Shown here in pieces: positions 25,788 to 33,658 of a DNA stretch of 64,000 bases. The stretch spans positions 4,015,001 to 4,079,000 of the forward strand of contig NC_010505.1 in NCBI RefSeq assembly GCF_000019725.1, in the 5' to 3' direction. Below the pieces are notes generated by a model that was not told where the DNA came from, did not search any database, and saw only the letters and a program-made list of their open reading frames with translations. Within the stretch, counting starts at the first letter, position 1, and every line of letters starts with the position of its first letter. This stretch comes from Methylobacterium radiotolerans JCM 2831. GTDB taxonomy: Bacteria; Pseudomonadota; Alphaproteobacteria; Rhizobiales; Beijerinckiaceae. The translations under genes were made by a program, and so were the position numbers.

Positions 25788-26276
25788 ATGCCGCTTCACG
25801 ACACCACCGCCTTCTCGGGCACCGTCGGGCACGTCTTCGCCCATCGCTTCACCGTCGAGGCCGACGGTGAGACCCATCTCGCCGACCTCGGCCCGAAGGG
25901 CGTGGCCGCCTTCCCGATCGCGCACGGGCTGCGGGTGACGCTCGAGGGCGAACGCCGTCCCTCCGAGATCAAGGTCACGCGGATCTCGGCGGAGGGCCGG
26001 GATCCTGTGGAGATCCATCACAAGAAGCCCCACCACCCACACGGGCCGAAACGGGCGGAGGCGCGGGCGGAGGCCTCGGCCGATCCCGCGCGCGCTCTCG
26101 CGGCGGTCGCCTCCGCGGGCTGGGCGGTCATGGACGCGCCGCGGCGCAAGCCGAAGCATTTCGAGGTCCTGGGTCGCCGACCCGACGGGGCGGCAACGGA
26201 GCTGCACGTCGATTTCGCCGGCACGATCTACCGGGAGAAACCGGCCGATCCCACCAAGTGGACTGCGCAGGGCTGA
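25788..26276 (+). CDS. Hypothetical protein, 162 residues
   Basis: I do not recognise a named family. The N-terminal 65 residues form a strand-rich domain (SGTVGHVFAHRFTVEADGETHLADLG, LRVTLEGERRPSEIKVTRI) that looks like a small OB-like barrel. A histidine/proline/lysine-rich linker (HHKKPHHPHGPKRAEARAEA) follows, and the C-terminal part contains a second, short strand-rich segment (KPKHFEVLGRR, LHVDFAGTIYREKP). No signal peptide or membrane segment is present, so it is probably cytoplasmic. The ATG at 25788 has ggaga upstream and a striking palindrome (25740-25753) in its promoter region. The histidine run could bind metal; this is only a possibility. Confidence 0.65.
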   Translation: MPLHDTTAFSGTVGHVFAHRFTVEADGETHLADLGPKGVAAFPIAHGLRVTLEGERRPSEIKVTRISAEGRDPVEIHHKKPHHPHGPKRAEARAEASADPARALAAVASAGWAVMDAPRRKPKHFEVLGRRPDGAATELHVDFAGTIYREKPADPTKWTAQG

Positions 26277-26293
26277 GGACGGCCACACGGTTT

Positions 26294-26326
26294 CCTCCGC
26301 CGCGCCGACGGTCGGTGCGGCGGAGG
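26294..26326. terminator. Hairpin between convergent genes (hypothetical and ftrC)
   Basis: A perfect 10-base stem (cctccgccgc at 26294-26303 with gcggcggagg at 26317-26326) with a 13-base loop lies in the 64-base gap between two convergent genes. There is no T-run on either side, so it may act as a bidirectional RNA-end stabiliser rather than a classical intrinsic terminator. Confidence 0.5.
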
Positions 26327-26340
26327 TCGCTTGACGTTCC

Positions 26341-27165
26341 CTACGCCGCCCGCACCGCGCGGCGCTTATCGGTGGCGCTCCACTGCATCAGGCCGACCAT
26401 GACCGCGATGGTGGCGATGTAGACCAGCCCCTGGAGGGCGGTCGGCCGGTCGGTGTAGCCGACCAGCGCGTGCAGGACGCGGCCCGGCCAGGAATTCTCG
26501 GCGATCACGGCGGAGCTGTTCCAGAGGGTGTGGCCGAGGACGTCCACCACACCGGCATTGGCCAGGAACTGCGCCGCCTGCGCGGCGAGGCCGGCCGCGA
26601 GGAAGATGATCAGGACACTGGTCACCGAGAAGACGTAGCGGCTCGGGATCGAGGCGAGCCCGAGATAGGTCACGGCCGAGAGGAGCGCGCCCGCACCGAT
26701 GCCGGCGACCGCCCCGAACTGGATGTCCGCGCCCGAGGTGCCCGAGGCCACGAGGCCGTAGAGGAACAGGACCAGCTCGGCCCCCTCGCGCAGGATCGCG
26801 GCGCCGATCACGATCGACAGGGCCGCCGCCTCCCGCTCGCCCGAGCGCACGGCCGCACCGGCGGCGCGCAGCTCGCCGGCCAGCTCCTTGCCGTGCTTGC
26901 TCATCCAGGTGTTGTGCCAGATCAGCAGCAGCACGGCGACGATCAGGACCGCGGCGTTCAGGATGTCCTGCCCGCTGCCCTCGAAGGCGTCGGAGATCTT
27001 CTCGGCGAACAGGGCCACCAGCGCGGCGCCCGCGAGGCCGCCGGCGATGCCGAGCAGGACCCAGCGCATCCGGCCCGGAATGCCGCGGGTCGCCGCCAGC
27101 ACGATGGAGATGATGAGGCCCGCCTCGATGACTTCGCGGAAGGCGATGACGAAGGCGCCGATCAT
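26341..27165 (-). CDS. ftrC: Ferrous/ferric iron permease, FTR1 family (FtrC)
   Basis: A 274-residue inner-membrane permease of the FTR1/EfeU family with about seven membrane segments. The two iron-binding REXXE motifs are present: REVIE at residues 10-14 and REGAE at 126-130. In FtrABCD systems the permease moves iron after periplasmic capture by FtrA and FtrB and electron handling by FtrD. It is the last gene of the minus-strand ftr operon, 53 bases after the polyferredoxin gene. The order A-B-D-C differs from the A-B-C-D order known in Bordetella and Brucella. Confidence 0.92.
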   Translation of the reverse strand: MIGAFVIAFREVIEAGLIISIVLAATRGIPGRMRWVLLGIAGGLAGAALVALFAEKISDAFEGSGQDILNAAVLIVAVLLLIWHNTWMSKHGKELAGELRAAGAAVRSGEREAAALSIVIGAAILREGAELVLFLYGLVASGTSGADIQFGAVAGIGAGALLSAVTYLGLASIPSRYVFSVTSVLIIFLAAGLAAQAAQFLANAGVVDVLGHTLWNSSAVIAENSWPGRVLHALVGYTDRPTALQGLVYIATIAVMVGLMQWSATDKRRAVRAA

Positions 27166-27218
27166 GGCGGTCTCCAGAAGTTGTGAGGTCGTGTGACGCG
27201 AGGCGCGCGAACCGCGCG

Positions 27219-28652
27219 CTACCAGATCCAGAACAGGAGCACCCAGTTGGCCACCGAGAGGGCGGCCGCGCCGGCGATGCAGGCCGAGGCCGCCACCCGG
27301 CGCAGGCCGCCGGCGTCGAGACCCGCCACCCGCCAGGCCAGCCAGACGCTCCACAGGCTCGCGCCGGCCAGCAGGCCCGCGCGGATCTCCGCCACGTAGG
27401 GGATCACGATGCCGTCGCCGCGCAGGAACGTCACGGTGAGCGCCGACAAGCCCAGGAAGACGCCGCAGCCCGCCACCGGGATCAGCGTCTGGGTCAGGTG
27501 GTGGAAGCGCCGGAGCGACCAGCCCCCGAGGCTCAGGGTCGCGAGCGCCACGATCCCCGACAGGGCGAGCCCGAGCACGACTGTGGCGGCGCCGATGTAG
27601 GCCAGCAGCAGCCCGCCGTCGAGGAGCGTCATGACGTCGTTGCGGTCGGGATAGTTCGTCAGCACGAACCAGGGCGCCGAGTGCTCCAGCGGCCACGTCG
27701 TCCCGCGCTCGATGAGCCACGTGGCCGCCCACTGCTTGGCATCGACGTACCAGGGGCTCGAGGACCACTGGAAGGCGCCCACCGCCAGCGCCAGCATGCC
27801 GAACAGGATCAGCATGGTCTGGTCGAGGCTCGGCTCCGCGCCGGCCACGTGGACGATCTCGTGGTTGGGCGAGCGCAGGGCGAGGTGCACGGCGCCGCGA
27901 TGGCCGCTGCAGCGCCCGCACATGTGGCAGGCGCCCGCGCCGCGCATGGTCTTCACCGGCACGAGGGGCGCGCAGTTGAAGGCCTCGGTGCCGCCGACCG
28001 GCTTGGGTGAGGCCGCCCAGGCGGCGCGGTCGACCTGGAAGCTCACCGGCGCGAGCTTCGACAGCACCGCGAAGACGCCGTTGACCGGGCAGAGGTAGCG
28101 GCACCAGACCCGCTTGTTGCGCCCGTACAGCAGGCCGACCACGATCGCCGCCAGCGTCGAGCCGCCGAGCACCGCGAGCACCGGCTTCGGGTAGCCGTAG
28201 ACGCTGGTCATCTGGCCGTAGACGGTGGTGCCCGCGAAGGCCACGAACGGCCAGCCCTGCCAGGTGATCCAGCGCGGCACGGCGTAGCCGCGGCTCCAGC
28301 GACTCGCGAACTCGCTCAGCGCGCCCTCCGGGCAGAGCACGCCGCACCAGGCCCGCCCGACCAGCACCATGCTGACCAGCACGAACGGCCACCAGATCCC
28401 CCAGAAGGCGAACTGGGCGGCCAGCGTCAGGTTGGTCCAGATGTGGGCGGCATTGTCGGGCAGCGGCAGCAGGGCCGGGACGATCACCAGCACCGCGTAG
28501 ACCGCGACGATCAGCCACTGCACGGACCGGATGATCCAGCCGTACCGGCGCAGCACGTCGCCGAACCGCGCGAGCCGCGCGTCGACCGCGGACCGGCGCG
28601 GCGTGACGCCGGCCAGGGCCAGGGAGCCGGGCGCTGTCGTGGACGCGCTCAT
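27219..28652 (-). CDS. ftrD: Membrane-bound polyferredoxin of the ferrous iron uptake system (FtrD-like)
   Basis: A 477-residue NapH/NosR-like membrane protein with several transmembrane helices and cysteine clusters for iron-sulfur centres: CGVLCPEG (about residue 105), CRYLCPVNG (about 178) and CHMCGRCSGH (about 235). It would accept or donate electrons for iron transport through FtrC. The ATG at 28652 overlaps the stop of the cupredoxin gene by four bases. The C-terminal 200 residues are mostly membrane helices, longer than in some FtrD proteins. Confidence 0.88.
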   Translation of the reverse strand: MSASTTAPGSLALAGVTPRRSAVDARLARFGDVLRRYGWIIRSVQWLIVAVYAVLVIVPALLPLPDNAAHIWTNLTLAAQFAFWGIWWPFVLVSMVLVGRAWCGVLCPEGALSEFASRWSRGYAVPRWITWQGWPFVAFAGTTVYGQMTSVYGYPKPVLAVLGGSTLAAIVVGLLYGRNKRVWCRYLCPVNGVFAVLSKLAPVSFQVDRAAWAASPKPVGGTEAFNCAPLVPVKTMRGAGACHMCGRCSGHRGAVHLALRSPNHEIVHVAGAEPSLDQTMLILFGMLALAVGAFQWSSSPWYVDAKQWAATWLIERGTTWPLEHSAPWFVLTNYPDRNDVMTLLDGGLLLAYIGAATVVLGLALSGIVALATLSLGGWSLRRFHHLTQTLIPVAGCGVFLGLSALTVTFLRGDGIVIPYVAEIRAGLLAGASLWSVWLAWRVAGLDAGGLRRVAASACIAGAAALSVANWVLLFWIW

Positions 28653-28999
28653 TTGGCCACCAGGGTCGCCTTCGCTTCCGGGTGGAAATCGTCGAACACC
28701 TGGTAGGTGCCGGCATCGAGGGTGCGGAACACGATCGCCGAGGTCGAGCCCGCGGCCAGCGCCTTCTCGCGCCGGAGTTCCGTGCTCTCGAACTCCACCG
28801 GCGTCTGGCCGGTGTTCGAGATCTCGAGCTTGAACCGGGTGTTGGCCGGAACCTCGATCACCGTCGGGATGATCACGCCGTCGCGCATCTCCACCTTGAT
28901 GACCGGCATGTCGTCGGCCCGCGCCGGCGCGGAGGCCGACGCGGCGGCGACCAGCAGCAGCGGGATGGCTCGGACGGGGGAGCGCGGCAAGCGGGACAC
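28649..28999 (-). CDS. ftrB: Periplasmic cupredoxin-like protein (FtrB)
   Basis: A 116-residue secreted protein with a cupredoxin_1-like fold. With the GTG at 28999, which has ggag seven bases upstream, the product starts with a clear signal peptide (IPLLLVAAASASAPARA). The mature part has VIEVPANTRFKLEISNTGQTPVEFES and FDDFHPEAKATLV. The partner FtrB is thought to oxidise iron or assist its transfer during ferrous uptake. The frame is open to a GTG at 29014, but that start is poorly placed. It follows ftrA by 17 bases and overlaps the polyferredoxin start by four. Confidence 0.88.
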   Translation of the reverse strand: MSRLPRSPVRAIPLLLVAAASASAPARADDMPVIKVEMRDGVIIPTVIEVPANTRFKLEISNTGQTPVEFESTELRREKALAAGSTSAIVFRTLDAGTYQVFDDFHPEAKATLVAK

Positions 29000-29016
29000 G
29001 GTCAGCTCCAGCACTC

Positions 29017-29592
29017 TCAGTAGGCGCCCTTCTTGCCGACGCCCGCGAAGGTGAAGTCCTGGGTGATCTCGAAGGGCTCGAACCAGGGGCCAACACCCGT
29101 CTCCTTGTCGACGTGGCGGCCGAAATGGCTGTCCTTGCCCGGGGGCGCGACAGTGACCTTGAGACGGTAGCGACCGGGGCCGAACAGCTTGACGTTGTCG
29201 CCGTAATGCGGCCCGTCATTGGCCACCATCGGCATCAGCATGCCCGAAACCGTCTGGTCGGTGGGCTTGTCGCCGTCGAGCTTCACCGCCTCGAACCGGA
29301 CGTCGAGTGCCGGAACCCAGTCCCCCTCGGCGAAGCCGTTGCGGTTGTCCTTGGCGGCGCGGATATCGGTCTCGAGGTGGATGTCCGACTTGGCGGCCTC
29401 GCGCATCATGCCGGGCGGATCCATCTCGATCGGCTGGAGATAGACGGCGGCGACCTCGAGGCCGTTCCGCGTCACGTGCGGCCCGATCGGCACCTCCTTG
29501 GCCGTCGCGGCGCCCGCGAACGCGAGGAGCGAGGCCGCGGCGAGGCCGCGGAGAACCGGGATGATGTGCGACGCGTGCATGCGACCGCACAT
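29017..29592 (-). CDS. ftrA: Periplasmic iron-binding protein, P19/Tp34 family (FtrA)
   Basis: A 191-residue secreted protein of the P19 family that captures Fe(II), often with a copper site. A signal peptide is visible (IPVLRGLAAASLLAFAGAATA), followed by the metal-site region EMDPPGMM, SDIHLETDI, MLMPMVANDGPHYGDNVKL and SHFGRHVDKETG, rich in the Met, His and Glu ligands known in P19. The ATG at 29592 is preferred because of a gggtgg ribosome-binding site; an ATG at 29580 is also possible. It is the first gene of ftrABDC and has an Irr-box-like sequence upstream (29638-29654). Confidence 0.9.
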   Translation of the reverse strand: MCGRMHASHIIPVLRGLAAASLLAFAGAATAKEVPIGPHVTRNGLEVAAVYLQPIEMDPPGMMREAAKSDIHLETDIRAAKDNRNGFAEGDWVPALDVRFEAVKLDGDKPTDQTVSGMLMPMVANDGPHYGDNVKLFGPGRYRLKVTVAPPGKDSHFGRHVDKETGVGPWFEPFEITQDFTFAGVGKKGAY

Positions 29593-29637
29593 AATCCACC
29601 CCGCCCGAAGTTCAAACCGGAATCGCACGAGCATCAA

Positions 29638-29654
29638 ATAATAACAATTCTAAT
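29638..29654 (-). promoter_or_regulatory. Irr-box-like (iron control element) sequence upstream of ftrA
   Basis: Read on the minus strand, attagaattgttattat matches the rhizobial iron control element core (TTAGAAT-N-R-TT) at eleven consecutive positions and then diverges in the second half-site. It is 46 bases upstream of the ftrA start in an A+T-rich patch (29632-29656), within the roughly 340-base gap shared with the outer-membrane protein gene. Irr control of iron uptake genes under low iron is established in Bradyrhizobium and Brucella; here it is inferred from sequence. Confidence 0.45.
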
Positions 29655-29933
29655 CTGGGACGTCGTCGAGTCGGCACGACCGTATTCACACGTCTTCCCG
29701 AGAGATCGACACCCTCATTACGCGATCTCACGCAGATGTTCGCCCCAAAATCTTGCACTGGATCTTGACGGAGCCGGCCCAGCCAGGCTCGTCATGCCAG
29801 TGCCATGCAGCGAACCGAGAATGTGGGGCGGGACGGCCACGATCTGCGCGACGCCCTGTGACTGGACTGCGCGGTGCGGCTTGCGCGACACCGGATCCCG
29901 TTTAAGCAAGTGCTATACTTTTCTGTGAGTCGG

Positions 29934-32060
29934 ATGAGAACCCGTTCCGTGCCCCTGGTCCGCACCGCGGCGCTTGTCCTGACCGCGCCCCTCCTCGCGC
30001 CCGTCGCGGCACGGGCGGCCGACCTGTTCGCCCCGCGCCCAACCGCCCAGGCGCCGGCCTACACCGACTGGTCAGGAGGCTATGTCGGCCTGGAGGGGAG
30101 CGCAGGCGGCTCCTACGGTGCCTACAGTTTCGGCCCCACGACGATCGGAGGCCGGCCGGTCCCGCCGTTCAAGAGCGGCGATTCCACCGGCCGCAGCGAT
30201 CAGGGCAAGAACGCCACGACGGCAACCGGCGGCCTGTTCGGCGGCTGGAACTGGCAGGCCGGGCCGTGGGTCTACGGCATCGAGGCCAGTCTCGACGCGG
30301 CGAATCTGAAGCGGCCGGTCCCCTCGACCATCGCGGGCTTCGGCTACGCGGACACGACGCCGGCCTTCAACATCGTGCGCGCCAAGACCGACCTCTACGG
30401 CGCCCTCCGTGCCCGGCTGGGCTACAGCTTCGACCGCTACCTGATCTACGGCACCTTCGGGCTCGCGGGGGCGAACGCGCGCATCCTGGCGAACTATCCG
30501 GACCTCGACGCGGGCGGGCAGACCGCGGCGCGGCGGGACCTCGACTATGTCGGCTTCACCCTCGGCGCGGGCGTGCAGTACGCCATCACCGACAGCCTCG
30601 CCCTGGGGATCGACTACCGCTACATCGATCTCGGCGGCAGCCGGCGCTTCCCGCTGGGCGCTGTGCCCGGCGACGCGGGCGGGCCGGTCACGACCCGGGC
30701 GAGCTTCAACTCCAACCAGCTGTTCGCGCGGCTGATGTGGTTCCCGGACGGCCTGAAGGTCCCGCCGGACCCGGACGAGACCGCCCCGCACGACCCCGAC
30801 AACGGCGATACCGGCCGCTTCTCGCTGCACGGCCAGACGACGCTGATCGCGCAGGGCGTGCCCGGCTTCCGCTCGCCCTACGAGGGCGCGCAGAGCCTGA
30901 TCCCCCACCAGGCCCGGCAGACCACCACGGCCACGATCTTCCTCGGGCTCAAGCTCACCGACAGCACCGAGGTCTACTACAACCCCGAGTTCAGCCAGGG
31001 CTTCGGCCTGTCGCGGACGCTGGGCGTCGCCGGCTTCGTCAACGGCGAGGCGCAGAAGGCCGGCGCCCCCTTCCCGAAGCTGCGCTCGAACCGCTACTAC
31101 GTGAAGCAGACCTTCGGGCTGGGCGGCGAGACCGTGGAGGTGCCGGACGGCCCGAACCAGGTGGCCACCCGCTACGACGCCGAGCGGATCACGCTGATCG
31201 CCGGCAAGTTCGCGCTGGGCGACTTCTTCGACGGCAACATCTACGCGCACGATCCGCGCGTGGACTTCTTCAACTGGTCGCTCTGGGGCTCGTCGGCCTG
31301 GGACTTCCCGGCCAATCTCCCGGGCTTCACGCAGGGCGTCTACGCCGAGTACAACCGGCCGGAATTCGCGATCCGCGCCGCCTACACGCAGGTGCCCAAG
31401 GAGCCGTCGAGCGACGTGCTCGACCCGCGGGTGTTCCGGCGCGCCGGGCTGAACGTCGAGTTCGAGGAGCGCCACGTCCTCCCGTGGCTGGAGCAGCCCG
31501 GCAAGATCCGCATCGGGCTGTTCTCGAATGTCGGCGTCTCGGCCAACAACCGCGATGTGGTCACCCTGACGCAGCTCGGCCTGTTCGACGACATCAACGA
31601 CGCCGTCGCGGCGACCCGGCGGCCCCGCCGCAAGACCGGCGGCTACATCAACCTGGAGCAGGCGCTGACGCCCGAACTCGGGCTGTTCGCCCGGGCGAGC
31701 CTGAACGACGGGCGCACCGAGAACATCTCCTTCACCGACATCGACCAGAGCTTCTCCGGAGGCCTGTCGCTGAAGGGCAAGGCCTGGGACCGGCCCGACG
31801 ACACGGTCGGAATCGGCGCCGCGATGAACGGGCTCTCGCCGTCGCACCGGGCCGCCTTCGCGGCCGGCTATCTCGGCCTGCTGGTCGGGGACGGGCGCCT
31901 CAACTACGGCACCGAGCGCGCGCTGGAGACCTACTACGCCCTGAACCTCACGAAGTTCGTCACCCTGACCTTCGACTACCAGTTCATCGACAATCCCGGA
32001 TACAACCGCGACCGCGGCCCGGCACACTTCTTCGCCTCGCGACTGCACGCGGATTTCTGA
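29934..32060 (+). CDS. Outer-membrane protein: OmpA-like beta-barrel fused to OprB-like porin
   Basis: A 708-residue outer-membrane protein with a signal peptide (residues 1-29, ending VAARAAD). Residues about 38-270 look like the small porin family of Brucella/Rhizobium Omp25 proteins (DWSGGYVGLEGSAGGSYG, GGLFGGWNWQAGPWVYGIEA, LRARLGYSFDRYLIYGTFG, IDYRYIDLG). From about residue 295 the sequence changes to an OprB-like carbohydrate-selective porin (GRFSLHGQTTLIAQG, NPEFSQGFGLSRTLGVAGF, FALGDFFDGNIYAHDPRVDF, DYQFIDNPGYNRDRGP), ending near an aromatic residue as outer-membrane proteins do. A proline/aspartate-rich linker (about 272-292) joins them. It is one frame without interruption. The -10-like tatact at 29913-29918 precedes it by 16 bases. 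Confidence 0.85.
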   Translation: MRTRSVPLVRTAALVLTAPLLAPVAARAADLFAPRPTAQAPAYTDWSGGYVGLEGSAGGSYGAYSFGPTTIGGRPVPPFKSGDSTGRSDQGKNATTATGGLFGGWNWQAGPWVYGIEASLDAANLKRPVPSTIAGFGYADTTPAFNIVRAKTDLYGALRARLGYSFDRYLIYGTFGLAGANARILANYPDLDAGGQTAARRDLDYVGFTLGAGVQYAITDSLALGIDYRYIDLGGSRRFPLGAVPGDAGGPVTTRASFNSNQLFARLMWFPDGLKVPPDPDETAPHDPDNGDTGRFSLHGQTTLIAQGVPGFRSPYEGAQSLIPHQARQTTTATIFLGLKLTDSTEVYYNPEFSQGFGLSRTLGVAGFVNGEAQKAGAPFPKLRSNRYYVKQTFGLGGETVEVPDGPNQVATRYDAERITLIAGKFALGDFFDGNIYAHDPRVDFFNWSLWGSSAWDFPANLPGFTQGVYAEYNRPEFAIRAAYTQVPKEPSSDVLDPRVFRRAGLNVEFEERHVLPWLEQPGKIRIGLFSNVGVSANNRDVVTLTQLGLFDDINDAVAATRRPRRKTGGYINLEQALTPELGLFARASLNDGRTENISFTDIDQSFSGGLSLKGKAWDRPDDTVGIGAAMNGLSPSHRAAFAAGYLGLLVGDGRLNYGTERALETYYALNLTKFVTLTFDYQFIDNPGYNRDRGPAHFFASRLHADF

Positions 32061-32106
32061 TCGGCGCGGCCGGAGGCTTCGGCGGCGCGCCCGATCAGAA
32101 ATCCGC
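32049..32106. terminator. Symmetric hairpin containing the stop codons of both convergent genes
   Basis: A perfect 16-base inverted repeat (gcggatttctgatcgg at 32049-32064 and its complement at 32091-32106) is separated by 26 bases. Each arm contains the last codons and TGA stop of one gene, so the porin and LipB both end in Ala-Asp-Phe-stop. It may serve as a bidirectional terminator or RNA-end barrier. Confidence 0.75.
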
Positions 32107-32826
32107 CTCGATCGCGGTCGCACCGAAAATGTCCTCGAAGGCGGCGCGGAGCTGCATGTCGACCTCGGCCATGCTCACCGGCAGGCCCAGATCGACGAGA
32201 CTCGTCACGCCGTGCTCCCGGACGCCGCACGGCACGATGCCGTCGAAATGCGCGAGGTCGGGCTCCACGTTCAGGCTGACGCCGTGGAAGCTGACCCAGC
32301 GGCGGACCCGGATGCCGATCGCCGCGATCTTGTCCTCGACGCCGGGCCCCTTCTCGGGTCGGCGCACCCAGACCCCGACCCGGTCCTCGCGGCGCTCGGC
32401 GCGGACGTTGAAGGCGGCCAGGGTCTCGATCAGCCACGCCTCCAGGCTCGCCACGTAGGCGCGCAGGTCGCGGCTGCGCCGGTCGAGGTCGAGCATCACG
32501 TAGGCCACCCGCTGGCCGGGGCCGTGATAGGTGTACTGCCCGCCCCGCCCCGTCGCGTGGACCGGGAAGCGGTCCGGCGCCACGAGATCCTCGGGCCGGG
32601 CCGACGTGCCCGCGGTGTAGAGCGGCGGGTGCTCCAGCAGCCAGACGCATTCGGGCGCCGCGCCGCGGGCGATCGCCTCCGCGCGCGCCTCCATCCAGGC
32701 GAGGGCGGCCGCGTACTCCACCGGCGCGTCGCTCACGCGCCAGCCCACCGGGCCGGCGACCGGGTCGGTGCCGGGCCGCTTCGGGAACGCGTGCGGGCTG
32801 ACCGTGAGGCGGGGCGCGTTTACCAA
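32095..32826 (-). CDS. lipB: Octanoyltransferase (lipoate biosynthesis)
   Basis: LipB moves octanoyl from acyl carrier protein to lipoyl-dependent enzymes. The 243-residue protein has the family motifs [37 protein letters not shown] (about residues 92-113), the lysine-containing [23 protein letters not shown] and the catalytic cysteine in [15 protein letters not shown]. The start is a TTG at 32826 with agga eight bases upstream, since no ATG or GTG fits before the conserved region; the start is therefore less certain than the gene. It is divergent from fliN and convergent with the porin gene. Confidence 0.94.
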   Translation of the reverse strand: MVNAPRLTVSPHAFPKRPGTDPVAGPVGWRVSDAPVEYAAALAWMEARAEAIARGAAPECVWLLEHPPLYTAGTSARPEDLVAPDRFPVHATGRGGQYTYHGPGQRVAYVMLDLDRRSRDLRAYVASLEAWLIETLAAFNVRAERREDRVGVWVRRPEKGPGVEDKIAAIGIRVRRWVSFHGVSLNVEPDLAHFDGIVPCGVREHGVTSLVDLGLPVSMAEVDMQLRAAFEDIFGATAIEADF

Positions 32827-32942
32827 GAGTTCACCATCCTGCGTCGATGGTCGAAGCCTTCAACACCCGCGGCCGGCGGTTGCAAGGGCTTGCTGCGAAG
32901 GCTTGCCCGGACCGGACCGGCGGCGAGACGGGATGGCGGGCG

Positions 32943-33248
32943 GTGGCGGTCTTCGAGACCCTGAAGGTCGATCTGACGGTGGTGCTGGGCCGCGCCCGCA
33001 TGCCGCTGCACATGCTTCTGCGCATGGGCCGCGGCGCCGTGATCGAGCTGGAGGCCAGCGACAGCGACATGGTCGAGATCCTGGCCAACGACCACCCGAT
33101 CGCGCGCGGGCAGATCGTGGTGACGGGCGACCGCATCTCCGTGGAGGTGACCGAGCTGATCCGCAAGGCGGCCTCGATCGTCGAGCCGGGCGTCAGCATC
33201 GGCGACGGTGCGGCGCCATTCTTGGAGGGCGGCTACGATTCCCCGTGA
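32943..33248 (+). CDS. fliN: Flagellar motor switch protein FliN
   Basis: A 101-residue FliN/SpoA-domain protein of the rotor C-ring. The diagnostic segment VDLTVVLGRARMPLHMLLRMGRGAVIELEASDSD and ILANDHPIARGQIVVTGDRISVEVTELI covers nearly the whole protein. The GTG at 32943 is chosen because it places the start just before the domain and leaves room for the divergent lipB promoter; an in-frame ATG at 32847 would add 32 basic residues unlike FliN. No other flagellar genes are near, so the gene is an isolated member of the flagellar set or acts as an accessory copy. Confidence 0.85.
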   Translation: MAVFETLKVDLTVVLGRARMPLHMLLRMGRGAVIELEASDSDMVEILANDHPIARGQIVVTGDRISVEVTELIRKAASIVEPGVSIGDGAAPFLEGGYDSP

Positions 33249-33366
33249 GTGCGCTTGTCGGCGGCCGGACGATCTGTTATCCGCTGCGCCGCGCGACACG
33301 AAAGCGGCCCCGGGTTCTCCCGCGGGGTGCGACGGTCGGGCAACCGGACCGATCTTCGCGTCCGAT

Positions 33367-33451
33367 GCGGCCATGGCGGAATTGGTAGACGCGCTAGCTT
33401 GAGGTGCTAGTCCCGCGAGGGGTGGAGGTTCGAGTCCTCTTGGCCGCACCA
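33367..33451 (+). tRNA. tRNA-Leu (anticodon GAG)
   Basis: The sequence folds into a class II tRNA: acceptor stem gcggcca (33367-33373) pairs with tggccgc (33441-33447), the anticodon stem ctagc/gctag encloses the loop ttgaggt with anticodon GAG, a long variable arm (tcccgcgagggg) follows, and the T-arm ggagg-ttcgagt-cctct is canonical. Discriminator A33448 is followed by an encoded CCA (33449-33451). It reads CUC and CUU leucine codons, the first very common here. Confidence 0.96.
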
Positions 33452-33658
33452 CACTGTTTCGGTTGCCCGGATCTGCGGCAGCCCGGATGTGGTGCAAGAC
33501 AGGGCGGTACGCCGCCGATCACGACGCAGCATCATCTGAACGGACCCGCAGGGTCGGGGCTGAAGTCCCGCTCGCGCGGCGGCGCCTTCGGCGGAGTCGC
33601 GAGGCCGGCCCGCGCGCCGGGGCGGGGCAGGATCGGCCGAGGCCGTCCACCGTCGCGG

